From Strigamia acuminata (Eukaryota > Arthropoda > Chilopoda > Geophilomorpha > Linotaeniidae): DNA of 64,000 nucleotides. Positions 33,896-43,710 of this stretch are shown here, piece after piece. Location: NCBI GenBank assembly GCA_949358305.1, contig CASHSZ010000136.1, positions 1 through 64,000 on the forward strand, in the 5' to 3' direction. The notes beneath the pieces were generated by a model. That model was not told where the DNA came from. It saw only the letters and a program-made list of their open reading frames with translations, and did not search any database. Position numbers and translations under genes: made by a program. How positions within the stretch are numbered: position 1 is the first letter of the stretch; every line of letters begins with the position of its first letter.

Positions 33896-35331
33896 AGTGA
33901 ACCGGAATCTTATTACTAAAACTGACTCACTATGGATTGCCGTTTATAGGACTTACAAAACTCACTATCACTAAAATTTATATTTAGTCTAATGGCCTAA
34001 GTGAATTTAACTAACTAACTAATTTCAAAGAATACAAATGTTTTTCTCTTTTAAATTCTCACAGGAGATTTATTCTTAGTCTTGAATAAATCACAAAATA
34101 CATTTAAATAATATATGAAATACAGGATTTACTTAACTTTACGTTTTACCGTTAAAACATGCGTTAAAAAACTAAAAACTAAAATACTTAACGGAATAAT
34201 CGGAAAAAGAATGGAAATAAACAAAATGGCGTCGAATGGCGTCCTCGACGTGGCTCGTCTTCTTCTCCGCGATCTGGCGACGACTCGGCGCTGGATCCTT
34301 CTCTCGAACTCCGTTTCGTTGATGGAAACGTTCACGTACGCCGACGGAACGTTTTCACGACGTTACTCTTCAAACACGACGTCTCACAAACGTCCGCACC
34401 TTCACCACTAATTCTCCTCGATAAACGATCTCCCACACGACTCGGGTCTCTGCTCGGCACGACGGCGCGACAGACGACCGTGACGGTGGCGAAAACGTCT
34501 CGGTTACGTTACACAAATCCAACTTGGACGACACCCACGACTCGGATCTCACTCGGCACGCCGGCACGAGTGACGACCTTGACGGCGGGTCGCCAAACTT
34601 GGCAAAATACAAATATCTCGTCGCCTGTTTAGCGACAAGAAAGAAATCTCACAACAACAAACAGGTTGTTGCAAGAAACGGGCTCTCGTGATAACAATGT
34701 GGTTATCACAAGAAAATATCTCGTAATAGTGGGTTCACTATTACAAGAAATGATGAGTCTTAAAAATCTTGGCAAATTAGCCACAAAATCACAGTAGAGT
34801 TTTCAGGTTTTTCTGGATGCAATTTCACGTGGTTGTTTCAACAAGGTTTTCAAAGTAAGACTGAAGTGTTTCTGCTAAATTTCCTTATTAGCAGGAAACA
34901 CTTCCTGTATTGCTTAGCTTGTGGGTGGGTTGCCCTGGCAACCTCCCGCTCAGCTGTTTTCTGCAGACAGGCAGAGTTCTAAAAATAACTATTAATTAGC
35001 TTTTAATTGCTCAATTATGCTGCTGTCATTTTGTGGCACAAAATAATAACAAAACTGCCAATTTTGGCAACTTTCAAGACTCAAAATAAATTCAACTGGT
35101 TTATAATTCAAATGCATATATTTTATTCGATTTACATACAAAATGGTGACATTGAACTCGAATTAACTTATTTCGAGATACAATGTAAAAAATAATAAAA
35201 TAAAGCAAACTTTTGCTAAATGCACTAAATAAATAAAATTCGGAATTGTTTATTTCCTTTTGCTCGAAATTGTCTTGTTTCCGAAGCAATAAAATAAAAC
35301 ATAATTTCCCGGTGGCACCCGGGCCACCGCA
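33893..35331 (-). repeat. gypsy 3' LTR (1439 bp)
   Basis: On the + strand it begins TGAAGTGAACC and ends GGGCCACCGCA; the copy at 47088-48526 has the same length. It contains two direct repeats of about 57 bp (about 34436 and 34539), an array of four hairpins (34615-34750), ATGGCGTC motifs near 34226 and a terminal palindrome CGGTGGC...GCCACCG. Confidence 0.95.
34615..34750 (-). other. array of four hairpins in the gypsy LTR
   Basis: Four consecutive perfect stems with + strand arms GTCGC (34620), CAACAAC (34652), GTGATAAC (34688) and GTAATAGTG (34723), 5, 7, 8 and 9 bp long with 4-7 nt loops. Each is preceded by (A/G)(T/C)CTC and followed by AAGAAA. Stems are unrelated in sequence while the flanks stay constant. 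The same array is at 47810-47945 in the other LTR. Role unknown; it lies where LTR RNA could fold for packaging, dimerisation or 3' end formation. Confidence 0.8.
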
Positions 35332-35345
35332 CTTCCCCTCTTTTT
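35332..35345 (-). other. gypsy polypurine tract
   Basis: On the minus strand AAAAAGAGGGGAAG directly abuts the 3' LTR, the expected plus-strand primer. Confidence 0.9.
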
Positions 35346-35371
35346 GGGAGGTTTTCCCAAAACCGACATCT

Positions 35372-37810
35372 CTACCAAACAACCCCTTTCGTCTCAGGAA
35401 TGGCCACGGGAGTTGCATTCTCGGAAATTGAGAATTTTGGCAATCCGCGGGCTGGGCCAGACATCATCCCCGTATTGACGTGGAGCCAGACGTCACGAAT
35501 GTCTGCCGTCTTCTTGAGGACATGGTCGTAATTCATTTCGAATTTCTCTTCCTCGCTGCTCGGGGCTCGGCGTACTGCAATGAGTTGGCGGTGACGCGAT
35601 CGGTATTGCAACTCGCGCACAGATTTTTCAAGCCATTTAAACGCCTCTTTGCAAAGAGTAGAGCTGTTTTTTAACAAAGCTCTCGTGCCATCGGAAAACT
35701 TTAACTTTGGGTAATAATACCTGATTTTGCCATATTCCATATTCTGGATCATGGAAATGGTCGGCACTTCCTCTTTCCCACTGGCGGACGGTTCCACTGA
35801 ACAAATTCCTGCCTCCGTGGCGTTCGTGGTTGTGGTCAGCGCCCGATACACCGCTGGCACATAGGTGACTGACGGCATGTAGGTGACGTAAGGGCGGCTG
35901 ACTTGAGCAAATGCAGTGGTGGAAGGAGCACTTGCACCTGTTGGTGTTGCCCTTGGTCTGAACGGGGCCCCAGCAGGTCTCCACAATGCACAAGCTTGTG
36001 CGCCAAACGTTTGCGAGTCTCGACGCTTTTCCATCTCTTCTAATCTCATCGTCCATTCCTGTCTCAGGCGAATCGCGCTCTGATTGCATGTTTCTCCATT
36101 CGCCAGATTTGCATACACCAAATTGCTCCGAAGCAACACCGCATCGTAGAGGATTGACTTCCAGTTGGTAAGCATTTCAGGTGGAATTCCTAATGGCGTT
36201 GTATACAACACAGTATCGCCTATGAACGATGCCTCATCGGTGTAGAATACCCCCGGAAACAGTAGGCGTTGCTGCACTTTCACCGTTTTCTTCTGGAATT
36301 TTTGCAGCCAGCGTTCAGTTTGCTCCCTCAGTGGTACTTGCACAAATTCCCTGGCCAAACGCTTCATCTCGTTCACCGCTTCATTGAGCTGGGCGGCCTG
36401 ATATCCATCCAAATTTGTGAGGACCAGTTTCTGGGTGTTCAACGGGTATTTCAAATAACCGCGCCACAATCTGTAGAAATCCTTGTCGTAATCTTCTTGG
36501 GGTCTCATTGGTTGTTCCCCCGGGCACAATGCGAGTTCTGGGACCGGAATCGAGTGGTCCATCAGTGGAATGGGTCCCTCCATTGGCAACGTGTGCGGGT
36601 CTACAGTTGGCGCTTTCTTCTTTTTCAGACGATCATGTTCAATCGATTTTCTCGGACGTAACATTTTTGGCTTTCCCTTTGCCTTTGGCGCTTTCACTTT
36701 CAGCGCCATCAGTTCTTGCAATTGGGGAGGCGGAGGTGGGGCTTCCGGCTCTGCTGATGCTTCTTGAGTCAAGCTTGGGACCTGAATGGTCATTGCTTCT
36801 TCAGGGGAGGATGGCCTTGGTGATGGGGTGTCAGGTACATCCTTGTGTGGTGCTGGACTCTGGAACACCGACGAGTCTTCTCCTCCTGTAGCGACTGCTT
36901 CCTTCCCTGCGTCCGACGAATACTCCGATTCTTCTGCCTCGTCGACAATCACGAAATCCTCTTGCCACGAGTCGTCCCACTCAACCAACGGGATGATGGG
37001 CTCGTCGGGGTCGCAGGTGCCCTTGATTTTGATTAAAAGTGCATCCTTTCTTGACATCGGCAGAGTAATTTCGCGTTGAGCCTTCGACTTCTTGTGCGAC
37101 CTCCTGCATTTTTTTGCTCTCTTTGGTGGCGTGACTTCGCGTGCTTCCTCATGCCACTCGATGGGAGAGTGTCGACTTCTTCTCGAGCGCTGATCTTCGA
37201 GACGTTCCCAATCCTTCATCACTTTAGTTGGAGCATATCGTCTGCGCGGTCGATTTCGATTGGTGTTTGCAACTCGATTCCCCACGGCTCCAGTTAGATG
37301 CAACTGATGCATCTGAGTCTGCGTTTTTGCGAAATGTTCGGGTGGTGACGTCACAGGCGGGCCTCCTAGCTTTTCCTGCTCTTCTAAAAAAGCTTGTTGC
37401 TTGACTATAAATTCTGCTGCTACTGGGCCAGCTTCCGCCTTGATCCTCGCCATAACTCGCTTAGCAAACTTTTGCCGATTTGTTGCCGGGTCACAATACA
37501 CTTCATAATCCTTTGCCTCTTCGTAAACCATTGGATATAATTCCGCCAATAACTCATTGAAAATGGGTCCATGCGGGTCTTCCAGTTCGGATATGATTTG
37601 ACGTAAGGCGTGCGCTTCCAATGTGTCTCCATGGCAGATTCGCTTCGTGGTCCCCCAATATTTTTTGATTTGGTTGGTGAGCCACTTCCGAGTTATCCAA
37701 GCGTCATATCCTAGTCGCTTGAACACTATTTGAATCTTGTCCGGGATCCTTCCACGGAAGATGTTTAGTCTAATGATTGCACCTTCTGGAATCGCCTCCC
37801 AGGACGCCAT
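35372..37810 (-). CDS. gypsy third ORF, 812 aa, not envelope-like
   Basis: Intact ORF in the position where env lies in envelope-bearing elements, but no signal peptide, membrane segment or fusion-type features were seen. N-terminal 150 residues form a charged domain (MASWEAIPEGAIIRLNIFRG, RLGYDAWITRKW). Then come basic patches (PPKRAKKCRRSHKKSK, RPRKSIEHDRLKKKK), a Pro/Glu/Ser-rich middle (PEAPPPPPQLQE), a helical region around DFYRLWRGYLKYPLNTQKL, and a C-terminal charged domain. The start ATGGCG follows an acceptor-like TTTTGGTAG|ACTGAACAAGCC, so expression from a spliced RNA is plausible. I do not recognise the protein; a nucleic-acid-binding accessory role is a guess from its charge. Confidence 0.85.
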   Translation of the reverse strand: MASWEAIPEGAIIRLNIFRGRIPDKIQIVFKRLGYDAWITRKWLTNQIKKYWGTTKRICHGDTLEAHALRQIISELEDPHGPIFNELLAELYPMVYEEAKDYEVYCDPATNRQKFAKRVMARIKAEAGPVAAEFIVKQQAFLEEQEKLGGPPVTSPPEHFAKTQTQMHQLHLTGAVGNRVANTNRNRPRRRYAPTKVMKDWERLEDQRSRRSRHSPIEWHEEAREVTPPKRAKKCRRSHKKSKAQREITLPMSRKDALLIKIKGTCDPDEPIIPLVEWDDSWQEDFVIVDEAEESEYSSDAGKEAVATGGEDSSVFQSPAPHKDVPDTPSPRPSSPEEAMTIQVPSLTQEASAEPEAPPPPPQLQELMALKVKAPKAKGKPKMLRPRKSIEHDRLKKKKAPTVDPHTLPMEGPIPLMDHSIPVPELALCPGEQPMRPQEDYDKDFYRLWRGYLKYPLNTQKLVLTNLDGYQAAQLNEAVNEMKRLAREFVQVPLREQTERWLQKFQKKTVKVQQRLLFPGVFYTDEASFIGDTVLYTTPLGIPPEMLTNWKSILYDAVLLRSNLVYANLANGETCNQSAIRLRQEWTMRLEEMEKRRDSQTFGAQACALWRPAGAPFRPRATPTGASAPSTTAFAQVSRPYVTYMPSVTYVPAVYRALTTTTNATEAGICSVEPSASGKEEVPTISMIQNMEYGKIRYYYPKLKFSDGTRALLKNSSTLCKEAFKWLEKSVRELQYRSRHRQLIAVRRAPSSEEEKFEMNYDHVLKKTADIRDVWLHVNTGMMSGPARGLPKFSISENATPVAIPETKGVVW

Positions 37811-38814
37811 GGCTTGTTCAGTCTACCAAAAGAATGTTATTTAATAAATATTTTCAAGATAATAACAATTCCTTATGTGTGTGACATTTATTTTAGCATT
37901 TTCGATAAAATATTGCTTTTTAATTTGATTTCGGGCCGCTAGATGGCGTCCCCTCTGCATGGCATGCGGAGTTTTATCTTTTTTGACGAAATTATTTTAG
38001 ACAATTTTGTCTTTTCCAACTCGAAAATCTGTTTAATCTTTTCTTTTATCGTTAATTCCTTATTTTGTCACACACTTCTCGTTTCTTCCATGTGTGTGTC
38101 AATGTGTTTAAGTTTTGTTTCAAACTTCGCCATTTTTGGTTCCGTAATTGAACGCAAGATGGCGTCCGCTCTCATGCTATTTATGGCAATTTTCACTTCG
38201 ATTCCCATACCCGCATTTAATTTTTTGTTAAATCTTTCAATTAAACGTATCAAATTTATGCCTTATAATTCTTTTTTATGAATCGTTTTGCCTTTTAACT
38301 TATGAATAGTAAAGATTCGGACAATTTTTTCCCTTTTACCATTCATTTCTGAGAGTGAGCCTTTTAATTCTCTAATAAACTTTCTCATTTCTACTTTTGA
38401 TCACATTGACATACACATTTATATGAAGGAAACGTTTTCTATCGACTTATTTGTCGCATTTCTAATTGAATATTTTTCAACTTTTGACTACCTTGTCCAA
38501 AATTTCCTTTTCTTTCTGTTGTTCATCCTCCGAACCGTCTGCTTGACGTTCTCGCGACATCTTTCCCGATTAATCTCCGCTTTTCGCTGTTGTTGGTCGC
38601 CGTAAACGCTTTTTCCAAACCTCAGATCGCTGTTGCTGTTGTCTGCCAGTGATCACTTATCGAAATTTGTTTGTTTTCCGAGAGGTTAAACTAGTTCACA
38701 CTTGTTGTTATGTCTAAGTGTCTCGAACTGCAGCTGATCCCTTCGGCGACCAATCACAACGCAGCAATGACGTCGTCCATTTCCGGACTTCCGAGTGACG
38801 TCCTGACTCTATTT
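37811..38814 (-). other. gypsy spacer between pol and ORF3
   Basis: About 1 kb, AT-rich, without a long ORF on the minus strand. On the + strand CTAGATGGCGTC (37936) and CAAGATGGCGTC (38157) occur, similar to motifs in the LTR. It may hold splice or promoter signals for ORF3. Confidence 0.5.
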
Positions 38815-41800
38815 TTAGAGATAATCCGGAGGCTTTATCTTCGCTCTGTCGCGAAGTGGGTATTGTTTTAAAGCCTTTTTCTTTTCACGAGAATTCAATT
38901 GTTGATATTTCTTTTTGATTTCAACTTTCTTTTCCACTCTCTTTCCCCTCTTTTTGGAAAATGAAGCAGCTTGCTTTTCATTTCCAAAAACATCATTTTC
39001 TGGGGCGATTAGTGGAATGTCTGCATCCGTGTCGTCTGAACTTTCTACAACATATTTTTCTGCAAGTTCATTTGCAGCTTCTGCACCTTGCACATTTTCT
39101 GCATTTGGTGAATTTTCTGCACTTTGTGCACTAGTTGGTGCATTTTCTACGTCTTGTGCGACATCTTGCACATTTCTGTGCACAGATTCCGCACTTTCTG
39201 CGCCTTGCGCACTGTCATTGTCCTGAACGTTTTCTGCACGTTCTTCATTTTGCGTGTCGTCTGCACTTTGTGCATTTGCAATTTCTTGCGTTTCGACGAC
39301 TGTGTCCAAATCAAAATTGACTTCAAAATTTTGCGAATTTTGCAAGTCTGACTGTTTTTGTGTTTCTTGTGCATTAGTTGACGTTTGCACATTTTCTGCG
39401 ACTTCCGTACTTGGCACATTTTCTGCCTCTTCCACTACTTCTGAATTCTCCCCTCTTGCTGGAATGTCATCGAATAAGGTGTTTACCACCTCAGCATTGG
39501 GGTTACTTTTAGTTTGGCCTTTTAACCAAATTTCTTGGTTAAATTCAGGGAAGTAGGGTGACAATTCGGATTTGTGAATTGAGTTAAAAATTCGATTGTC
39601 TTTTAGCCGGCGCAATCTGGCAGCTCCACCCTGATGTATTTGGGTAATAACATAGGGGCCAGTACGCTTGTCCGCAATACTCGCAGAGATACCAGCTGAG
39701 GCTTTTGAGAGCGCGTGGTTTTCTCTCCAAACAAGATCATTGATTTTGAAGTTCTCAAATTTGGCATCATCTTGATGATTGCGCACTCTCTCTCTTAAGT
39801 CTACAATATGCGCCATCATGTGGTGGTACGTGTCGCTTATCACTCTTTGTAATCTTTGGACATACTCATGGGGCCGTTTTGGGTCAATCCGAAGAATTCC
39901 ATCGAGAACTCTCGGATCCCAAGGAATACGAAGTTCTCTGCCGCAGTTGAGATAGGCAGGGGAGTATCCTCGACCCCTTGACTCAGTGGACCTGATGCTG
40001 AACGCTATTTCTCTTAAATATTCGTCCCAGCGGCGGTGCAGGTCTGTGAAAATTGCAATGACATACTTAATGTCCCTGTTGAGCCTCTCGACTGGATTGG
40101 CTTGCGGATGATACGGGGAAGTGAATTTTGGGATAATTTTGAAACGTTTGCAAAACTCCTTGTAGATTCGCGCTTTAAATTGCGGGCCATTGTCGGATAT
40201 TATTTTTAGAGGAAATCCCCAGTCCATGGACGTGTCGTAAACACAGTCAGATATTATTTGGGCTGTGGGGTCCTCCAATGGGTACAATTTGGGCCAATGA
40301 GTCGCGACGTCCAAAATAACCAAAATGTAATTATTTCCTTCGATCGTCCGTGGTTTTGGGCCTGTCAAATCAATGCTTAAGCACTCAAATGGTGCATAAG
40401 GCCCAATTTCAGCCGGCTCAACTTTAGTTTTTGGTCGTGGTTTGCACGCCTGACATCTGACACAGTGCTTGATAAATTTTGCAGTGTCTCTTTTCATGCC
40501 GTCCCAAACATAGACGCAGCGCATCCGGTAAAGTGTTCTTGCAATACCGCTGTGGCTGGCCAATGGGTGGCCGTGCATCAACCAAAGTACTCGAAATCTT
40601 AGCGACTTTGGTACCACGACTTTCAACGCACTACTATCCTCGCCTAGCTCATCAGAAATCGTTGGTTGATATCGCATGAGCAAATCTTCCTCGAGGATGT
40701 GTCTGGTCGCCAATACTTTGAAATTTCTTCTTTCAAGGCGAGTGGTTACGTGTGGTGGGAACTGCTGTGTTTCCAGATAGAATCGGATAACTTGACACTG
40801 TTTATCTGCCTTTTGTTCAGCTATAAATTCCTCACGAGTAGGTGGAGTGCAGTTTAACTGCTCTGTCACTTTGATGATGAACGCATTTGCCATTGCATTG
40901 TTGGATGTTGGCATGTAACTCCATTGTTTCTCCTCTCGTAGGTCTTGTTTTGTCTCCGCCGTTGGTGCAACATATGAATTACACCAATAAGTGACCATTG
41001 GGTCGTCAGGTTTTTTCGGTGTCGGCAGCTGATTCCAATTCTTAATTTCCCAAGAATGGATTTCCGTCGGGCAGTAGTGTGTGTCACCGTCTGCTTCTCC
41101 GCATTCATCGTCACCACTTGTCAAATCTGTTGGTGCGCGCGATAATGCATCGGCAAGCACGTTGGTTGGGCCCTTGATGTACTGGATTTTAAAGTTGTAC
41201 GCCATGAGCTCCATTTGCCAGCGGGCAAGGCGGCCTGTAGGCTCATCTAATCCCATGAGCCATTTTAAGGCCTGATGGTCCGTCTGCACAGTAAAATGGG
41301 TGAATTCCAGGTATTCTCGGAATTTTCGCAACGCCCAAATTACCGCCAGACATTCGAGATCTGTGACACTGTAATTCAGTTCTGCAGCCTGGAGACTGCG
41401 GCTGACATATACGCAGGGGACCTCGAGTTCTAGGCCGTTGACCATGTTCTTTTGCATTAACGCCGCTCCGAGCCCTTTTTTGCTTGCGTCGGTGTGGACA
41501 ATAAATGGACGGGTTAAGTCCGGCAACGCCATCGTCTCGGAGTCAGTGAGTAGTTTTTTGACTTCATCAAACGCTCGTTGGTGATCTTCTGTCCACATGA
41601 AATCAATACCCTTTTTCAAGAGCGGACGCAGGGGCTCGGCCACAGTGGCCAAATCCTTTAAAAGTCTGTGGAAAAAATTCACCATTCCAAGAAAGCGCTG
41701 TAACTCGGTAAGATTGGTTGGCGCTGGAAACTTAGCAATGGCGTCCACTTTTTTCGGATCTGCGCTTACACCGTTGACTCCCAAATTGTAGCCCAAAAAT

Positions 41801-43704
41801 TTCAGTTCTTTCCGACAAAATTTTGACTTTTCAGGATTCACGTGCAAGCCAGCTCTTTCCAATTTTGATAAGACGTCGTCCACATGGCGCATGTGCTCTT
41901 CGTATGTTTTTGACACGATGACGATGTCATCCAAGTACGCCCAGGCGTACTTGCGATATGCATCGCCGAGCACTTTCTCGATTAGGCGCTGGAATGTCGT
42001 GGGCGCGTTGACAAGCCCAAACGGCATAACGTTAAACATCAAACGGCCAATCGGACTCCAGAACGCCGTCTTTGGTCTATCTTCTGGGCGCAACTCAATC
42101 TGCCAGTAACCCTTGGTCAGATCTATTGTCGTCACCCAGTTGAACTCTCCTAGTTCTCGCAGAATCTCCGTGATTGTGGGCATTTGGGGCGGATCATACA
42201 AAGTGTGCTCATTTATCGGCCGATAGTCGATGCATAACCGAGGATCTGATCCGGTTTTTGACACTAATACGATCCGCGCAGCATAATCTCCCTCCGCATC
42301 CGACACAAAACCTTTGTCCTTGAACTCTTGACAGAGTTGGCGCAAAATTTCGCGCTTTTGCGGGTTCCAGCTTCGAAATGGCACTCTAATAGGCTTTTTT
42401 GTGTCCAATTCGATTGTATGCTGCAAAACATGTGTTTTCCCTGGCGTTTTGGTGAGAATTTTTTCATGCTTTCTAAGCACTGCTTCTAACTGAAGAGCCT
42501 CTGTTAGCTGAAGTTTGGCTTCTTCCACCAAGTTGTCTACGCCATTGTCCATTCTCAATCTTGCATTGAAAGCATTGTAACATGTTTCTTTTGCAAATGT
42601 CCGGAATGTTGATTCTGGTTGCTCTAACGTTTTTTCCCATTTATCCAGCACGGACTGTGGAACATATGGAGTTGGTACTTCCAAAGTGGTTATGAAATTC
42701 CACTTTCCGCTGAGGGGATTCGGCTGGATTCTCATTCTTTTCATGACATCATTCCCCATGAGCATGAAGTGCATCTCATGCGGCAACACCAAAAAATGGT
42801 GCAACATCATGCCGTGTGTCCATCGGAATAATATTCGAATTGAACCGATTGGTTGCACTTTTTTGTCCGCTGTGTTTATGGCCATGTTAGGCCCAACTTT
42901 GGTAATTTTATCTTCCAAATCCATTGCTTTCACTAGCGGTAGTGACACACAACTTCTGTTGGCACCCGAATCTAATGTTGCGGCTATGCTTCCGCTCGCA
43001 GTGAGGATGTCCATTGTTGTCATTCCTCCTAGTTGTTCGTCGTCGGGGATTAAAACATTGAAAACTCTAATTCTTGGGCCTTCTTCAGGGGCTAGCTTTG
43101 GAAGTTCGTACAGTAATGGATCCCACTCGACGGGTTCGACTGGTGTGTTCACCATCCAAGCTGCCTCTGAAGGGTCATTCTCATATGAATTTTTCACATT
43201 GGCCCAAAAAATAGTTGCTTCATTTTCCTCATCAAGTCCCACCTCCTTCAGTGCTTGTGTGATTTCATTCACAAAATATGTGTTGTCAACTTCTTCAATT
43301 TCCTCACTCTCAGGAATTGTTGATAATTCTGATAATGGAAATTGTAATTTGACAATTTTGCCGTCTTCGGGTTTGCAAGTTACTTCATCTTGAGCAGCTC
43401 GCATTGTCCCTATGGCTTCTGGAGGCGTTAATACACAAGGGATCTTTTCCTTTGCAACAAGAGCATTATCAAGTACTTCTTTCTTTTCAACTTTAGAAGA
43501 TGCCAATTCTGGTGGCGGAAATCTAATTGACACTATTTCTCCGCCAATGATTTCACAAATCATTTCTCCTTTTCTTTTCCCCGTCTCTGGATCGATAGAG
43601 GGTGACACTTCTTTTTTACTTGCAGTTACGCCTTCACTTTCCTGCAATTCTTCCGATTTCTTTGATGGCGCGGGATCCTGATTTACTGGTCCCGCGCTCG
43701 CAAG
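38815..43704 (-). CDS. pol: gypsy Pol: protease, reverse transcriptase, RNase H, integrase
   Basis: Read in the -1 frame relative to gag from the slippery site at 43704-43710; no ATG is needed. In the main ORF from 43647: protease LDSGANRSCVS (Asp226), reverse transcriptase DLTKGYWQI and YLDD (571-574), RNase H HTDASKKG (Asp720) and QTDHQAL, integrase His/Cys zinc site (HPLASHSG to CVRCQAC, about 1025-1068) and catalytic Asp1093, Asp1152, Glu1188. The C-terminal 300 residues are an Ala/Gln/Asn/Glu-rich low-complexity repeat followed by a basic tail ending PLRDRAKIKPPDYL. Order PR-RT-RH-IN places it in Ty3/gypsy. No chromodomain was seen. Confidence 0.95.
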   Translation of the reverse strand, partial: LASAGPVNQDPAPSKKSEELQESEGVTASKKEVSPSIDPETGKRKGEMICEIIGGEIVSIRFPPPELASSKVEKKEVLDNALVAKEKIPCVLTPPEAIGTMRAAQDEVTCKPEDGKIVKLQFPLSELSTIPESEEIEEVDNTYFVNEITQALKEVGLDEENEATIFWANVKNSYENDPSEAAWMVNTPVEPVEWDPLLYELPKLAPEEGPRIRVFNVLIPDDEQLGGMTTMDILTASGSIAATLDSGANRSCVSLPLVKAMDLEDKITKVGPNMAINTADKKVQPIGSIRILFRWTHGMMLHHFLVLPHEMHFMLMGNDVMKRMRIQPNPLSGKWNFITTLEVPTPYVPQSVLDKWEKTLEQPESTFRTFAKETCYNAFNARLRMDNGVDNLVEEAKLQLTEALQLEAVLRKHEKILTKTPGKTHVLQHTIELDTKKPIRVPFRSWNPQKREILRQLCQEFKDKGFVSDAEGDYAARIVLVSKTGSDPRLCIDYRPINEHTLYDPPQMPTITEILRELGEFNWVTTIDLTKGYWQIELRPEDRPKTAFWSPIGRLMFNVMPFGLVNAPTTFQRLIEKVLGDAYRKYAWAYLDDIVIVSKTYEEHMRHVDDVLSKLERAGLHVNPEKSKFCRKELKFLGYNLGVNGVSADPKKVDAIAKFPAPTNLTELQRFLGMVNFFHRLLKDLATVAEPLRPLLKKGIDFMWTEDHQRAFDEVKKLLTDSETMALPDLTRPFIVHTDASKKGLGAALMQKNMVNGLELEVPCVYVSRSLQAAELNYSVTDLECLAVIWALRKFREYLEFTHFTVQTDHQALKWLMGLDEPTGRLARWQMELMAYNFKIQYIKGPTNVLADALSRAPTDLTSGDDECGEADGDTHYCPTEIHSWEIKNWNQLPTPKKPDDPMVTYWCNSYVAPTAETKQDLREEKQWSYMPTSNNAMANAFIIKVTEQLNCTPPTREEFIAEQKADKQCQVIRFYLETQQFPPHVTTRLERRNFKVLATRHILEEDLLMRYQPTISDELGEDSSALKVVVPKSLRFRVLWLMHGHPLASHSGIARTLYRMRCVYVWDGMKRDTAKFIKHCVRCQACKPRPKTKVEPAEIGPYAPFECLSIDLTGPKPRTIEGNNYILVILDVATHWPKLYPLEDPTAQIISDCVYDTSMDWGFPLKIISDNGPQFKARIYKEFCKRFKIIPKFTSPYHPQANPVERLNRDIKYVIAIFTDLHRRWDEYLREIAFSIRSTESRGRGYSPAYLNCGRELRIPWDPRVLDGILRIDPKRPHEYVQRLQRVISDTYHHMMAHIVDLRERVRNHQDDAKFENFKINDLVWRENHALSKASAGISASIADKRTGPYVITQIHQGGAARLRRLKDNRIFNSIHKSELSPYFPEFNQEIWLKGQTKSNPNAEVVNTLFDDIPARGENSEVVEEAENVPSTEVAENVQTSTNAQETQKQSDLQNSQNFEVNFDLDTVVETQEIANAQSADDTQNEERAENVQDNDSAQGAESAESVHRNVQDVAQDVENAPTSAQSAENSPNAENVQGAEAANELAEKYVVESSDDTDADIPLIAPENDVFGNEKQAASFSKKRGKRVEKKVEIKKKYQQLNSREKKKALKQYPLRDRAKIKPPDYL

Positions 43705-43710
43705 TTTTTT
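43668..43710 (-). other. -1 ribosomal frameshift signal (gag/pol)
   Basis: Slippery heptamer A AAA AAC (43710-43704) sits in the gag frame as CAA AAA AAC. A 6-nt spacer TTGCGA follows, then a perfect 8-bp stem GCGCGGGA/TCCCGCGC (43697-43690 with 43675-43668) closing a 14-nt loop. The gag stop TAA lies in the loop. Slipping back one base enters the open pol frame. Confidence 0.92.

Noticed and set aside
34115-34411. 98-codon ORF in the gypsy LTR starting near ATGAAATACAGG
   Set aside because: On the strand opposite to the element, inside the LTR, repeated only because both LTRs carry it.
35372-37810. Envelope gene downstream of pol, making the gypsy element an errantivirus
   Set aside because: No signal peptide, transmembrane segment, furin-type site or glycoprotein pattern; the protein is charged and disordered in the middle.
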